Shown: in pieces, positions 1 to 7,391 of the stretch
Position numbering within the stretch: the first letter of the stretch is position 1
Layout of the letters: every line of letters starts with the position of its first letter
Assembly (NCBI GenBank): GCA_905215125.1
Contig: CAJMOV010000046.1
Span: 1-10,331 of the forward strand
From: an uncultured bacterium
GTDB taxonomy: Bacteria; Bacillota; Clostridia; Oscillospirales; Butyricicoccaceae
Reading direction: 5' to 3'
DNA: 10,331 nucleotides
The notes under the pieces: generated by a model
Told to the model about the DNA's origin: nothing
The model's input: only the letters and a program-made list of their open reading frames with translations
Database searches by the model: none
Made by a program: the position numbers and the translations under genes

Positions 1-20
1 ATGCCTATTATTTTTAGCAT
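1..20 (-). CDS. Possible start of a next gene (partial, 6 codons)
   Basis: An ATG at 20-18 on the minus strand is followed by codons reading M-L-K-I-I-G before the window ends. Six bases upstream of it is a GGAG, which matches the ribosome binding sites of the other genes here. It lies beyond the terminator at 51-87, so it would be a separate transcription unit. I saw no convincing promoter in the roughly 30 bases between terminator and ATG. Six codons cannot identify a product, and the match could be chance. Confidence 0.3.
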
Positions 21-50
21 GTCTTGCTCCGCAACCCCTTGCAATAACTG

Positions 51-87
51 AAAAAAGCCTTGCAGCTATTGAAACTGCAAGGCTTTT
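51..87 (-). terminator. Intrinsic terminator after tRNA-Leu and the upstream operon
   Basis: A perfect 13-base-pair inverted repeat pairs 53-65 with 75-87 around a 9-base loop at 66-74. Read on the minus strand, the stem is GC-rich in its middle and ends in an unbroken run of six T (56-51), the classic Rho-independent form. It begins four bases after the CCA end of the tRNA. No other terminator lies between the hydrolase stop codon and the tRNA, so it probably also ends readthrough from the long operon. On the plus strand the trailing T run is only four bases, so any activity in that direction would be weak. Confidence 0.9.
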
Positions 88-91
88 CATT

Positions 92-173
92 TGGTGCTGG
101 TGAAGGGACTCGAACCCCCACGGTTTCCCTCCTGATTTTGAGTCAGGCGCGTCTGCCATTCCGCCACACCAGC
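92..173 (-). tRNA. tRNA-Leu, anticodon CAA
   Basis: The minus strand folds into a complete class II tRNA. The acceptor stem is GCTGGTG paired with CACCAGC (173-167 with 102-96), followed by discriminator A at 95 and an encoded CCA at 94-92. The anticodon stem is CCTGA/TCAGG with loop CTCAAAA. This places anticodon CAA at 140-138, which reads the leucine codon UUG. A variable region of about 11 bases with a short stem (GG-GAAA-CC) is as expected for leucine tRNA. The T arm has the TTCGAGT loop, and two of its five stem pairs are G-U. The gene has its own promoter at 185-213 and a terminator at 51-87. It is oriented with the protein-coding operon upstream. Confidence 0.97.
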
Positions 174-184
174 ATGACGGAAAT

Positions 185-213
185 ATTATACCTCATTTCA
201 TGGGGAATTGCAA
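185..213 (-). promoter_or_regulatory. Sigma-70/SigA-type promoter for tRNA-Leu
   Basis: On the minus strand a perfect -10 box TATAAT (190-185) lies 17 bases downstream of TTGCAA (213-208), which matches four of six positions of the TTGACA consensus. The 11 bases between the -10 box and the tRNA 5' end put transcription start a few bases before the mature tRNA. The -35 box starts only four bases beyond the stop codon of the hydrolase gene, so the promoter fills the whole gap between the two genes. Confidence 0.85.
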
Positions 214-217
214 GCCT

Positions 218-1405
218 TTATTCCTTCAACAGGCCTTTAAGCACGGCGACGTAGCTTTCAGCGGCACCGTAAAGCTGATCGAGCTTAATATGCTCGTCAA
301 TAGTATGGGCCAGGTTTTCAAACGAGGGTCCCAGGCCGATGGTTTTAATGCCCGCTTCCCCTGCGTAATGGCTGCCGTTGGTACAGAAGTTGTACTGGGT
401 TATTTCCGGGTTGAAGCCGGCTGCGCAGAGCTCGGCATAGACATCCTGAACAAAATCCTCCTGCTTGTCAAAAAGCCAGCCGGGGAAAAAGCGCTCGCCG
501 ACAATTTCCTCGCCGGTGTAGCAGCGCTCCTTGCCGACAGCGTAGCTGACCTTGCAATGAAAATCGGGGTCGGCGGCGGAAAGCGCGTCAATGGCAGACT
601 GAAGAGGGGCCAGGACGCTTTCGCGCGTTTCGCCGACAAGCAGACGTCGGTCATAGGTAGCGCGGCAATACTCAGGCACGACAGAAGCGCCGGGATAGGG
701 TTCCGACTTGATATCCACCAGCTCTAGGATGCCTTTACCCAGCACAGGATGAGAGGTGGGCACCAGCTTTTGGACAGCGTCAATCAGCTTGGCCATTTTG
801 TAAACGGCGTTGATTCCCTTTTCAGGATTGGCTGAATGGGCCGGCTTGCCAAAGGTTTCAAAAACGATTTCTGCGCGGCCGCGCTGTCCGATTTTCATAT
901 TTAACTGAGACGCTTCTGCGATAATGACATAATCGGGCTTAAAATGCTCTGACAGGCTGCGGGAAGCGACGCCCTCAAAGCATTCCTCATGCACCGAGCC
1001 GGCGACATAGATCTCTCCTGCAAAATCCCGGTCGCAGTCGGCGGCGAAGAAAGCGGCCCCGCAGGCTGTTGCAGCCAGCGCGCCCTTCATGTCGGTTGCA
1101 CCACGTCCATAAAGGGTATCGCCGACGATTTCCGCTTCAAAGGGCTTATGCTCCCAAACCGACTCGTCAGTCACTGGGACGGTGTCCATGTGACCGTCAA
1201 ACAGAACCTTTTTCCCGGGGCGCTTACCCCGCAGGATGCCGACAGTATTGCCATACTTGTCGACAAACACATCGTCGTATCCCAGCCTTTTAAAGCCTTC
1301 GGTCAGTACGGCGGCCGCCTTGTCCTCGTGCCCGGAATAGCTCTGCTGCTGAATGAGCTGGCGCGCCAGCTCGACGACCTGTTCCTTTCTCTTTTCACAA
1401 AGCAT
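218..1405 (-). CDS. M20-family metallohydrolase, YgeY-like (putative peptidase/deacylase)
   Basis: This 395-residue protein is a zinc-dependent M20 hydrolase of the ArgE/DapE/CPG2 superfamily, which cleaves amide bonds in N-acyl amino acids or small peptides in the cytoplasm. All expected active-site residues are visible: H72 in GHMDTVP with D74 beside it, D105 in GRGATDMKG, the E140-E141 pair in VHEECFEG, E164 in IIAEAS, and H367 in LAHTIDE. The middle (about 180-290) is the dimerisation or lid region, with GKPAHSANPEKG at 186-197 and a CRATYDRRLL stretch at 247-256. That stretch, the FFPGWLF segment and FCTNGSHYAGE near 340-350 resemble the YgeY group, which databases describe as linked to selenium metabolism; its substrate is unsettled. 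The start at 1405 has AAAGGAG nine bases upstream, overlapping the pcrA stop codon by one base, and lies 15 bases after pcrA. No signal peptide is seen. Family assignment is firm; subfamily is likely; substrate is unknown. Confidence 0.9.
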   Translation of the reverse strand: MLCEKRKEQVVELARQLIQQQSYSGHEDKAAAVLTEGFKRLGYDDVFVDKYGNTVGILRGKRPGKKVLFDGHMDTVPVTDESVWEHKPFEAEIVGDTLYGRGATDMKGALAATACGAAFFAADCDRDFAGEIYVAGSVHEECFEGVASRSLSEHFKPDYVIIAEASQLNMKIGQRGRAEIVFETFGKPAHSANPEKGINAVYKMAKLIDAVQKLVPTSHPVLGKGILELVDIKSEPYPGASVVPEYCRATYDRRLLVGETRESVLAPLQSAIDALSAADPDFHCKVSYAVGKERCYTGEEIVGERFFPGWLFDKQEDFVQDVYAELCAAGFNPEITQYNFCTNGSHYAGEAGIKTIGLGPSFENLAHTIDEHIKLDQLYGAAESYVAVLKGLLKE

Positions 1406-1420
1406 TGTTCATCTCTCCTT

Positions 1421-3811
1421 TTATCCGATTTTGTTGATGTATTTAGATGCCGTCCTTGCCATCATCAGCTTGGTTCCTACCTTTTCAAAAGCAATTTCCA
1501 GCAAAATATCGCCCCCCATAGGCGTCGCTGCTGCAATTTTTCCCTGTCCAAAGGCTTTATGGACAATTCTGTCGCCAGGGCTGAAGCTGCCGACAGGCAG
1601 GGCAGCAGACGCAGGCGATGCCACAGAGACGTCAGGGCGGGGGCGAAACGCGCGATAAGACTGCGTCGGTCGAGACATATGGGCCGGCCGGGCGTTTTGC
1701 AGCGCATCGCCCTGCGGCGTCACCCTTTCCAGACAGCTTTCGGGAATCTCGTCAATAAACCGCGAAGGCTTCGCGTAGCTGGTCTGTCCATACAGCATAC
1801 GGCGCTTAGCGCAGGAAATATGCAGAGATTTTTTGGCCCGCGTCATGGCGACGTAGCAAATGCGGCGTTCTTCTTCCAGCTCGTCCTCCTTTTCCATGGA
1901 CCGGTAGGATGGGAAGATGCCCTCCTCCAGGCCGTTGAGGAAAACGGTATCAAACTCCAGTCCCTTGGCGCTGTGCATGGTCATCATAGTTACGGCGTCA
2001 GCGTCGGCGTCATAGCGGTCAACATCGGTCAGCAGGGAAATTTCCTCCAGAAACTCGCCCAGCGTCGGCTGCTCCGCGCGCTCGCAGTATTCTATGATGC
2101 TCGATTTAAGCTCGCGGATATTTTCAATGCGGCCTTCGGCTTCGCTTGTCCCCTGCGCTTCCAGTGCGGGAAGATAGCCGGTGCGCCGCATAACCTCTTC
2201 GTAAAATTCCGGCAGGGAGACTGATCCTGACAGGCTTTGCAGCTCGGCCATCATATCGGCGAATTGCCGCAGCGCGGGCGCCGCGCGCCCCAGATCCGGG
2301 TATTCGTCCGCCCGGGCGGCAATGGTCAGCTGGGAAACGCCATCGCGGTCTTCAAGCAGCGCAAGGGTTTCCAAGGTCTTTGCGCCAATTTTACGGGCGG
2401 GATTATTAATGATACGGCGCAGGCGCACCGAATCGTTCGGATTATGAATGACCCACAGATAGGCCAGCATATCCTTGACTTCAGCCCGGTCAAAAAAGCG
2501 CAGGCCGCTGACAATGCGGTATGGAATACCGTTGCGCTTGAAGGCCGATTCAATGCTGTTACTCAGCGCATGGTTACGGTAAAGCACTGTAAAGCCCTTT
2601 AGCTTTTCACCCTTGGCATACCCCTCGTGAATCTTTGACGCGATGTACTGTGATTCATCGTCCTGCGTTTCGCCGACGTAAAGATGTACCTTTTCCCCTT
2701 TTGCATTTTCCGTCCACAGCGTCTTGCCCTTTCGCGCGGCGTTGCAGGCGATGACGTCGTTGGCCGCAGCCAGGATGTTGCCTGTCGAACGATAATTCTG
2801 TTCCAGCCGGATGGTGACGGCTTCAGGGTATTGCTGCTCAAACTCCATGATATTGGCGATCGTAGCTCCACGAAACTTATAGATGCTCTGGTCGTCGTCG
2901 CCGACGACGCATAGGTTATGATGCTTGCCAGCCAGAATACTGCACAGCATGTACTGGGCGTGATTAGTGTCCTGATATTCATCAACCAGCACATAGCGAA
3001 ACTTGTTTTGGTAATATTCACGCACATCGGCGTGGTTTTGCAGCAAGTCGACTGTTTTACAGATCATATCGTCGAAATCCAGGGCGTTTGCCGCCATCAT
3101 ACGCTTTTGATAGGCGATGAAGACACGGGAGACAATGCGCTTATAATAGTCGCTGCCCGCCATTTCCTCATATTCCGCCGGGGTGACAAGATTATCTTTG
3201 GCCCGGGAGATTTCCGAGGAAATAGCCCGGATCTCGAATTTCTTTTCATCAATGTCAAGATCCTTAAGGATCCCTGTCAGCATCCGCTTTTTGTCGTCCT
3301 CATCATAAATGGTAAAGCTCTTGGAATAACCCAGCCGCTCGATGTCTCGGCGCAGGATACGCGCGCAGGCCGAATGGAAGGTATGGGCCCAAATATCGGC
3401 TGCCTGGGGTCCACAGGCGACGTTGAGCCGCTCGCGCAGCTCTCCTGCCGCCTTGTTCGTAAAGGTAATAGCGATAATTTCCCACGGGCGCGGGCAGTCA
3501 ACGGCGCACAGGCGCAGCAATTCTTCCTCTGGCACGGCGGCTTCATCTGCAAGGGCAAGGGCCAGCTTTTGCAGCTCGGCGTCCCCTGCCCATTCGGGCG
3601 CCTGCCCGCACTCATACCCGCGTCCAAACCGCAGCAGGTTAATGACGCGGTTGATGAGCACCGTCGTCTTGCCGCTGCCTGCGCCGGCGAGTAGCAAAAC
3701 GGGGCCTTCCGTCTTGAAAACAGCCTGCCGCTGCATATCATTCAGCTTCTCAAACTCCCGCTCGATGATAGCGCGCCGCAGCGAGCTGTATCTCACATCA
3801 AAATCGGTCAT
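1421..3811 (-). CDS. pcrA: ATP-dependent DNA helicase PcrA (UvrD/Rep family, superfamily 1A)
   Basis: PcrA is a 3'-5' DNA translocase and helicase used in nucleotide-excision repair, removal of RecA filaments and rolling-circle replication in Firmicutes. The 796 residues carry the full motif set in order. These are the Q motif near LNDMQRQAV (23-31), Walker A AGAGSGKTT (42-50), motif Ia ITFTNKAAGELRERL (115-129), Walker B VDEYQDTN (276-283), motif III GDDDQSIYKFRGA (304-316), motif IV LEQNYRS (336-342), motif V with MHSAKGLEFD (612-621) and motif VI EEERRICYVAMTRAK (646-660). A variable linker (about 690-740) leads to a C-terminal Tudor-like domain (about 742-795, GDRIVHKAFGQGKI), which in PcrA contacts RNA polymerase. 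Compared with Bacillus/Geobacillus PcrA there are about 40 extra residues (around 61-108) between Walker A and motif Ia. The start at 3811 has GAGG seven bases upstream, overlapping the dnaE stop codon, so the two are probably translationally coupled. Confidence 0.97.
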   Translation of the reverse strand: MTDFDVRYSSLRRAIIEREFEKLNDMQRQAVFKTEGPVLLLAGAGSGKTTVLINRVINLLRFGRGYECGQAPEWAGDAELQKLALALADEAAVPEEELLRLCAVDCPRPWEIIAITFTNKAAGELRERLNVACGPQAADIWAHTFHSACARILRRDIERLGYSKSFTIYDEDDKKRMLTGILKDLDIDEKKFEIRAISSEISRAKDNLVTPAEYEEMAGSDYYKRIVSRVFIAYQKRMMAANALDFDDMICKTVDLLQNHADVREYYQNKFRYVLVDEYQDTNHAQYMLCSILAGKHHNLCVVGDDDQSIYKFRGATIANIMEFEQQYPEAVTIRLEQNYRSTGNILAAANDVIACNAARKGKTLWTENAKGEKVHLYVGETQDDESQYIASKIHEGYAKGEKLKGFTVLYRNHALSNSIESAFKRNGIPYRIVSGLRFFDRAEVKDMLAYLWVIHNPNDSVRLRRIINNPARKIGAKTLETLALLEDRDGVSQLTIAARADEYPDLGRAAPALRQFADMMAELQSLSGSVSLPEFYEEVMRRTGYLPALEAQGTSEAEGRIENIRELKSSIIEYCERAEQPTLGEFLEEISLLTDVDRYDADADAVTMMTMHSAKGLEFDTVFLNGLEEGIFPSYRSMEKEDELEEERRICYVAMTRAKKSLHISCAKRRMLYGQTSYAKPSRFIDEIPESCLERVTPQGDALQNARPAHMSRPTQSYRAFRPRPDVSVASPASAALPVGSFSPGDRIVHKAFGQGKIAAATPMGGDILLEIAFEKVGTKLMMARTASKYINKIG

Positions 3812-3818
3812 TACTCAT

Positions 3819-3823
3819 CCTCA
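3819..3823 (-). promoter_or_regulatory. pcrA ribosome binding site overlapping the dnaE stop codon
   Basis: On the minus strand the dnaE stop TGA (3823-3821) runs directly into GG to give TGAGG, and the pcrA ATG follows seven bases later (3811). The ribosome binding site is thus partly inside the dnaE reading frame, which favours translational coupling and supports the chosen pcrA start. Confidence 0.75.
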
Positions 3824-6800
3824 TTTCATGATCACATTTTCCGGCTTCAGCAGGGCGCACAGCTCGTCCACCATTTGGCTGCTGTCCGCCACGCGCCGAT
3901 CCTCCCGCGCGCCCAGTCTTCGGCCCGTACTGCTTTCCAGTACAACGACCGGACAGACGCCGGGGTAACGCAGCATAACGGCCCGCGCCCTGTTAAACAG
4001 GTCTGATTCGATTTGCTCGACCCGCAGATAAAGGGTGCGGGGCTTGCTCCCCTCCCGAGCAGCGGGACGTCTCGGCGAGTTGGCGGGTCTTCTGCGCCCA
4101 AAGCGCTTTTCCGCGCGCAAATCAGCATAGCGTTCGGCAAGCTCCGGAGTAAGAGGATAAATATCCTCGCAAATCATTTTGGGCTCTTCATCTTCACGCG
4201 CCGAAATACGCCCATATACGGCGACGGCGCTGTCAGCCTGCAAATACGCGCCGCCCTCTGTCAATGCGTTGGCAAAGACCAGCATTTCAATGGATCCCGT
4301 CAGATCCTCCAATGTAGCATAGGCCATGTTGGTTCCTTTTTTAGTCGTCTTTAATTTAAAGGATGTGACAACGCCGGCCATCGTGGTATAGCTGCCGTCG
4401 CCGATGTCGCCCTTCCCTTCCTGCGAGCAGGCATCCATGACGTGTGCCGACGTCACCGCGCCGATTTTACGGCATAGCGGCTGCAGGGCTTCCATCGGGT
4501 GGCCGGACAGATAAAGCCCGGTGGTCTCCTTTTCCATGGCCAGCAGCTCCCGTTCGCTGTATTCCTCCAGCTCAGGCAGCGCCATCTCCTGCGGGGCTGT
4601 CTGCGTCAGATCGGCAAACAGGTCTATCTGCCCTTCAACATTGCGGCGCTGATCGCTGGCGGCGCCGTCGAGCACGCGGGTATAAACGGCCATCAGCTGG
4701 GCACGGCGCGCCCCCATGCTATCAAAGGCACCGCATTTGATCAGGCTTTCCAGCACTCGCTTATTGAGATCATAGGGGGAGAGACGGCGGCAGAAATCCT
4801 CGAAGCCGGCGAAGCGCCCGCCGCGGCGGCGCTCGTCTGTCACATGGGAAATAAAACCGCGGCCGACGTTTTTGACGGCAGCCAAGCCAAAGCGTATCCC
4901 CTCCGGGCTGACGGTAAAGTCGGCGTCAGACGCATTCACGTCAGGCGGAAGGACGCTGATCCCCATGTCCTTGCACAACGCTATGTATTCAGACACCTTG
5001 GCCGACGAATCAAGCACTGACGTCAGCAAAGCCGCCATATATTCCTTGGGGTAATGGTATTTCATATAGGCCGTCTGATAAGCCAAAACGGCATAGGCTG
5101 CGGCGTGCGCCTTATTAAAGGCGTAATTGGCAAAATCAAGCATCTCGTCAAAGATGTCATTGGCCAGCTTTTCGTCAATGCCGTTGCCTGTACAGCCGCG
5201 GATGCCTTCCTTTTCATTGCCGTGGACAAAATTTTCCCTTTCGCTGGACAAAACCTCAAACTTTTTCTTGGACATGGCCCTGCGGACCATGTCGGCGCGG
5301 CCCAGCGAATACCCGGCCAACAGGCGGAAGGTTTCCATAACCTGCTCCTGATAAACAATGACGCCATAGGTAACCGATAGAATGTCCTTAAGCAACGGAT
5401 GCTTATACCGGATGTGCGAAGGGTTGTTTTTGCGGTCGATATAGGTGCCGATATTGGCCATCGGTCCGGGGCGGAACAGGGCGACGATGGCGGTGATGTC
5501 TTCAACCGACTGGGGCTTCATTGACATCGTCACCCCTGTCATGCCGGAGCTTTCCAGCTGGAAGACGCCCGAGGTCTTACCCTGCGAAAGCATGTCAAAA
5601 ACGTCTTTGTCGTTGTAATCCAGGCGGTCAAGGTCGATATCTGCCCCGCCGTTGACGGCAAGGCGCACGGCATCATGCAGGATGGTCAGATTGCGCAGAC
5701 CGAGGAAGTCCATTTTCAGCAGTCCCAGCTCTTCCAGCGTCGTCATACCGTACTGGGTAACGGTGCCCAGATCATTTTTGGCCAGCGGGACATAATCATA
5801 AACCGGCGTGGATGTGATGATAATGCCGGCTGCATGGGTGGACGCATTGCGCGGCATACCCTCCAGCTCGCGCGCCATATCGATCAGGGTGCGTACGCGC
5901 TCGTCATCGTCATAGTGCTTTTTGAGATCGGGCGAGCTTTCCAGCGCCTTGTCCAGGGTGATTTTCAGCTCCTGCGGCACCAGCTTGGCCACCAGGTCGA
6001 CTTCAGCGTAGGGCATATTGAGCACACGGCCGACATCGCGGATGGCTGCGCGTGCCGCCATGGTGCCGAAGGTGATGATCTGCGACACCTGCTCGACGCC
6101 GTATTTTTCCACGACGTAGTCGATGACCTCCTGCCGGCGTATATAGCAAAAATCAATGTCGATATCGGGCATACTGACACGATCAGGGTTAAGGAAGCGT
6201 TCAAAGTACAGCGAATACTGAATGGGATCCAGCTGGGTGATGCCCAGGCAGTACGCCACCATGCTGCCTGCGGCCGAACCGCGGCCAGGCCCGACGGGAA
6301 TCCCCCTGTCGCGGGCAAACTCGATAAAGTCGCCGACAATAAGAAAGTAATCGACAAAGCCCATACGGGCAATCATGTCAATTTCATAATCAAGCCTTTC
6401 ACGGTACTGCGGGGCAGGGTTTACATAACGGCGGTTAAAGCCTTCCAGGCACTTTTCCCGCAGCACAGTCAAAGCGTCCTGCCCTTCCTCCAACGGGAAA
6501 CGGGGCAGGTGATGGCTTCCGAAATCAAAATCCAGGTTGCATTTTTCAGCTATGCGCAGCGTATTTTCAATCGCTTCGGGGCAATCGGGGAAAAGCGCCG
6601 CCATTTCATCGCCTGATTTTACATAAAATTCCTGTCCAGTAAAGCGCATACGGTCTTCGTCTTCGACCAGCTTTCCCGTCTGTATGCACAGCAGTACATC
6701 GTGAATGGCGGCGTCCTTTTTTCGCAGATAGTGGGCATCGTTGGTGGCGACCAGAGGGATGCCGGTCTCCCTGGACATGCGCATCAGGCCGGCATTGACC

Positions 6801-7354
6801 AGCCGTTGCTCTTCTATGCCATGATCCTGCAGCTCCAGATAATAATTTCCTTCGCCGTACAAGTCGCGATATTGCAGGGCGATCTCCTTTGCGCCGTCGT
6901 AGTTGCCCTGGGCCAAAAGAACCTGTACCTGGCCCGCAAGGCAGGCAGACAGGCAGATCAATCCCTCGCTATGCCCTTTCAAAAGCTCGAAGTCAACGCG
7001 CGGGCGGCTGTAAAACCCTTCGGTAAACCCCATACTGCACAGGTAAATCAGGTTTTTATACCCCGTCATATTTTTGCACAGCAGAACCAGGTGATAAGCG
7101 TCGCCGTCCAGCTCGTAAGTCTTATCAAACCGGGATCGGGGCGCGACATACAGCTCGCACCCGATAATGGGCTTGATCCCCGCCTTCTTTGCCGCTTTAT
7201 AAAAATCAATGACGCCGTACATCACCCCATGGTCGGTGATGGCCACGGCTTTCTGCCCCAGCTCTGCAACCCGATCCATCAGCCGGCCGATGCGACAGGC
7301 GCCGTCAAGCAAGCTGTATTCCGTATGCAGATGCAAATGAACAAAATCCTTCAT
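3821..7354 (-). CDS. dnaE: DNA polymerase III subunit alpha (DnaE)
   Basis: DnaE is the replicative C-family DNA polymerase subunit; Clostridia usually also carry PolC. The chosen start gives 1177 residues, close to the usual DnaE1 length. In order: an N-terminal PHP domain (HLHTEYSLLDG at 8-18, TDHG at 40-43, E67, H88, C138, NDAH at 205-208); the palm and fingers, with GPGRGSAAGS at 355-364, catalytic D399 and D401 in PDIDIDF, and the third aspartate D549 in KMDFLGL; and a helix-hairpin-helix region around GLAAVKNVG (823-831). QIDLF at 909-913 matches the beta-clamp binding consensus. An OB fold follows at about 990-1050 and a C-terminal domain at about 1105-1177. The frame stays open upstream to 7513, but that stretch overlaps whiA and encodes nothing DnaE-like. 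The ATG at 7354 has AAGGGGA five bases upstream and begins the conserved domain at once. It lies 37 bases after whiA and nine before pcrA. Confidence 0.97.
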   Translation of the reverse strand: MKDFVHLHLHTEYSLLDGACRIGRLMDRVAELGQKAVAITDHGVMYGVIDFYKAAKKAGIKPIIGCELYVAPRSRFDKTYELDGDAYHLVLLCKNMTGYKNLIYLCSMGFTEGFYSRPRVDFELLKGHSEGLICLSACLAGQVQVLLAQGNYDGAKEIALQYRDLYGEGNYYLELQDHGIEEQRLVNAGLMRMSRETGIPLVATNDAHYLRKKDAAIHDVLLCIQTGKLVEDEDRMRFTGQEFYVKSGDEMAALFPDCPEAIENTLRIAEKCNLDFDFGSHHLPRFPLEEGQDALTVLREKCLEGFNRRYVNPAPQYRERLDYEIDMIARMGFVDYFLIVGDFIEFARDRGIPVGPGRGSAAGSMVAYCLGITQLDPIQYSLYFERFLNPDRVSMPDIDIDFCYIRRQEVIDYVVEKYGVEQVSQIITFGTMAARAAIRDVGRVLNMPYAEVDLVAKLVPQELKITLDKALESSPDLKKHYDDDERVRTLIDMARELEGMPRNASTHAAGIIITSTPVYDYVPLAKNDLGTVTQYGMTTLEELGLLKMDFLGLRNLTILHDAVRLAVNGGADIDLDRLDYNDKDVFDMLSQGKTSGVFQLESSGMTGVTMSMKPQSVEDITAIVALFRPGPMANIGTYIDRKNNPSHIRYKHPLLKDILSVTYGVIVYQEQVMETFRLLAGYSLGRADMVRRAMSKKKFEVLSSERENFVHGNEKEGIRGCTGNGIDEKLANDIFDEMLDFANYAFNKAHAAAYAVLAYQTAYMKYHYPKEYMAALLTSVLDSSAKVSEYIALCKDMGISVLPPDVNASDADFTVSPEGIRFGLAAVKNVGRGFISHVTDERRRGGRFAGFEDFCRRLSPYDLNKRVLESLIKCGAFDSMGARRAQLMAVYTRVLDGAASDQRRNVEGQIDLFADLTQTAPQEMALPELEEYSERELLAMEKETTGLYLSGHPMEALQPLCRKIGAVTSAHVMDACSQEGKGDIGDGSYTTMAGVVTSFKLKTTKKGTNMAYATLEDLTGSIEMLVFANALTEGGAYLQADSAVAVYGRISAREDEEPKMICEDIYPLTPELAERYADLRAEKRFGRRRPANSPRRPAAREGSKPRTLYLRVEQIESDLFNRARAVMLRYPGVCPVVVLESSTGRRLGAREDRRVADSSQMVDELCALLKPENVIMK

Positions 7355-7359
7355 ATCTT

Positions 7360-7366
7360 TCCCCTT
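7360..7366 (-). promoter_or_regulatory. dnaE ribosome binding site (fixes the start)
   Basis: AAGGGGA on the minus strand stands five bases before the ATG at 7354. It decides in favour of this start over the upstream in-frame ATG at 7513, which lies inside whiA. Confidence 0.8.
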
Positions 7367-7391
7367 TTGCCGGCTTGTTTTCTCTCTGTTT

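Noticed and set aside
60..254. 64-codon plus-strand open frame across the tRNA and terminator
   Set aside because: It runs antisense through the tRNA-Leu gene, its promoter and the terminator stem; its EGTRTPT-type stretch is the well-known artefact of translating a tRNA gene in reverse.
989..2224. 411-codon plus-strand open frame spanning the hydrolase/pcrA junction
   Set aside because: It is antisense to two well-supported genes, has no recognisable domain, and is rich in residues typical of mirror-frame translation of GC-biased codons. Its length reflects the scarcity of TTA/CTA/TCA codons in the sense frames.
2918..3694. 258-codon plus-strand open frame antisense to pcrA
   Set aside because: It is fully opposite conserved PcrA motifs and shows no recognisable protein features.
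5675..6616. 313-codon plus-strand open frame antisense to dnaE
   Set aside because: It lies wholly within the conserved DnaE polymerase core on the other strand, shows no family motif, and is best explained as a codon-bias shadow.
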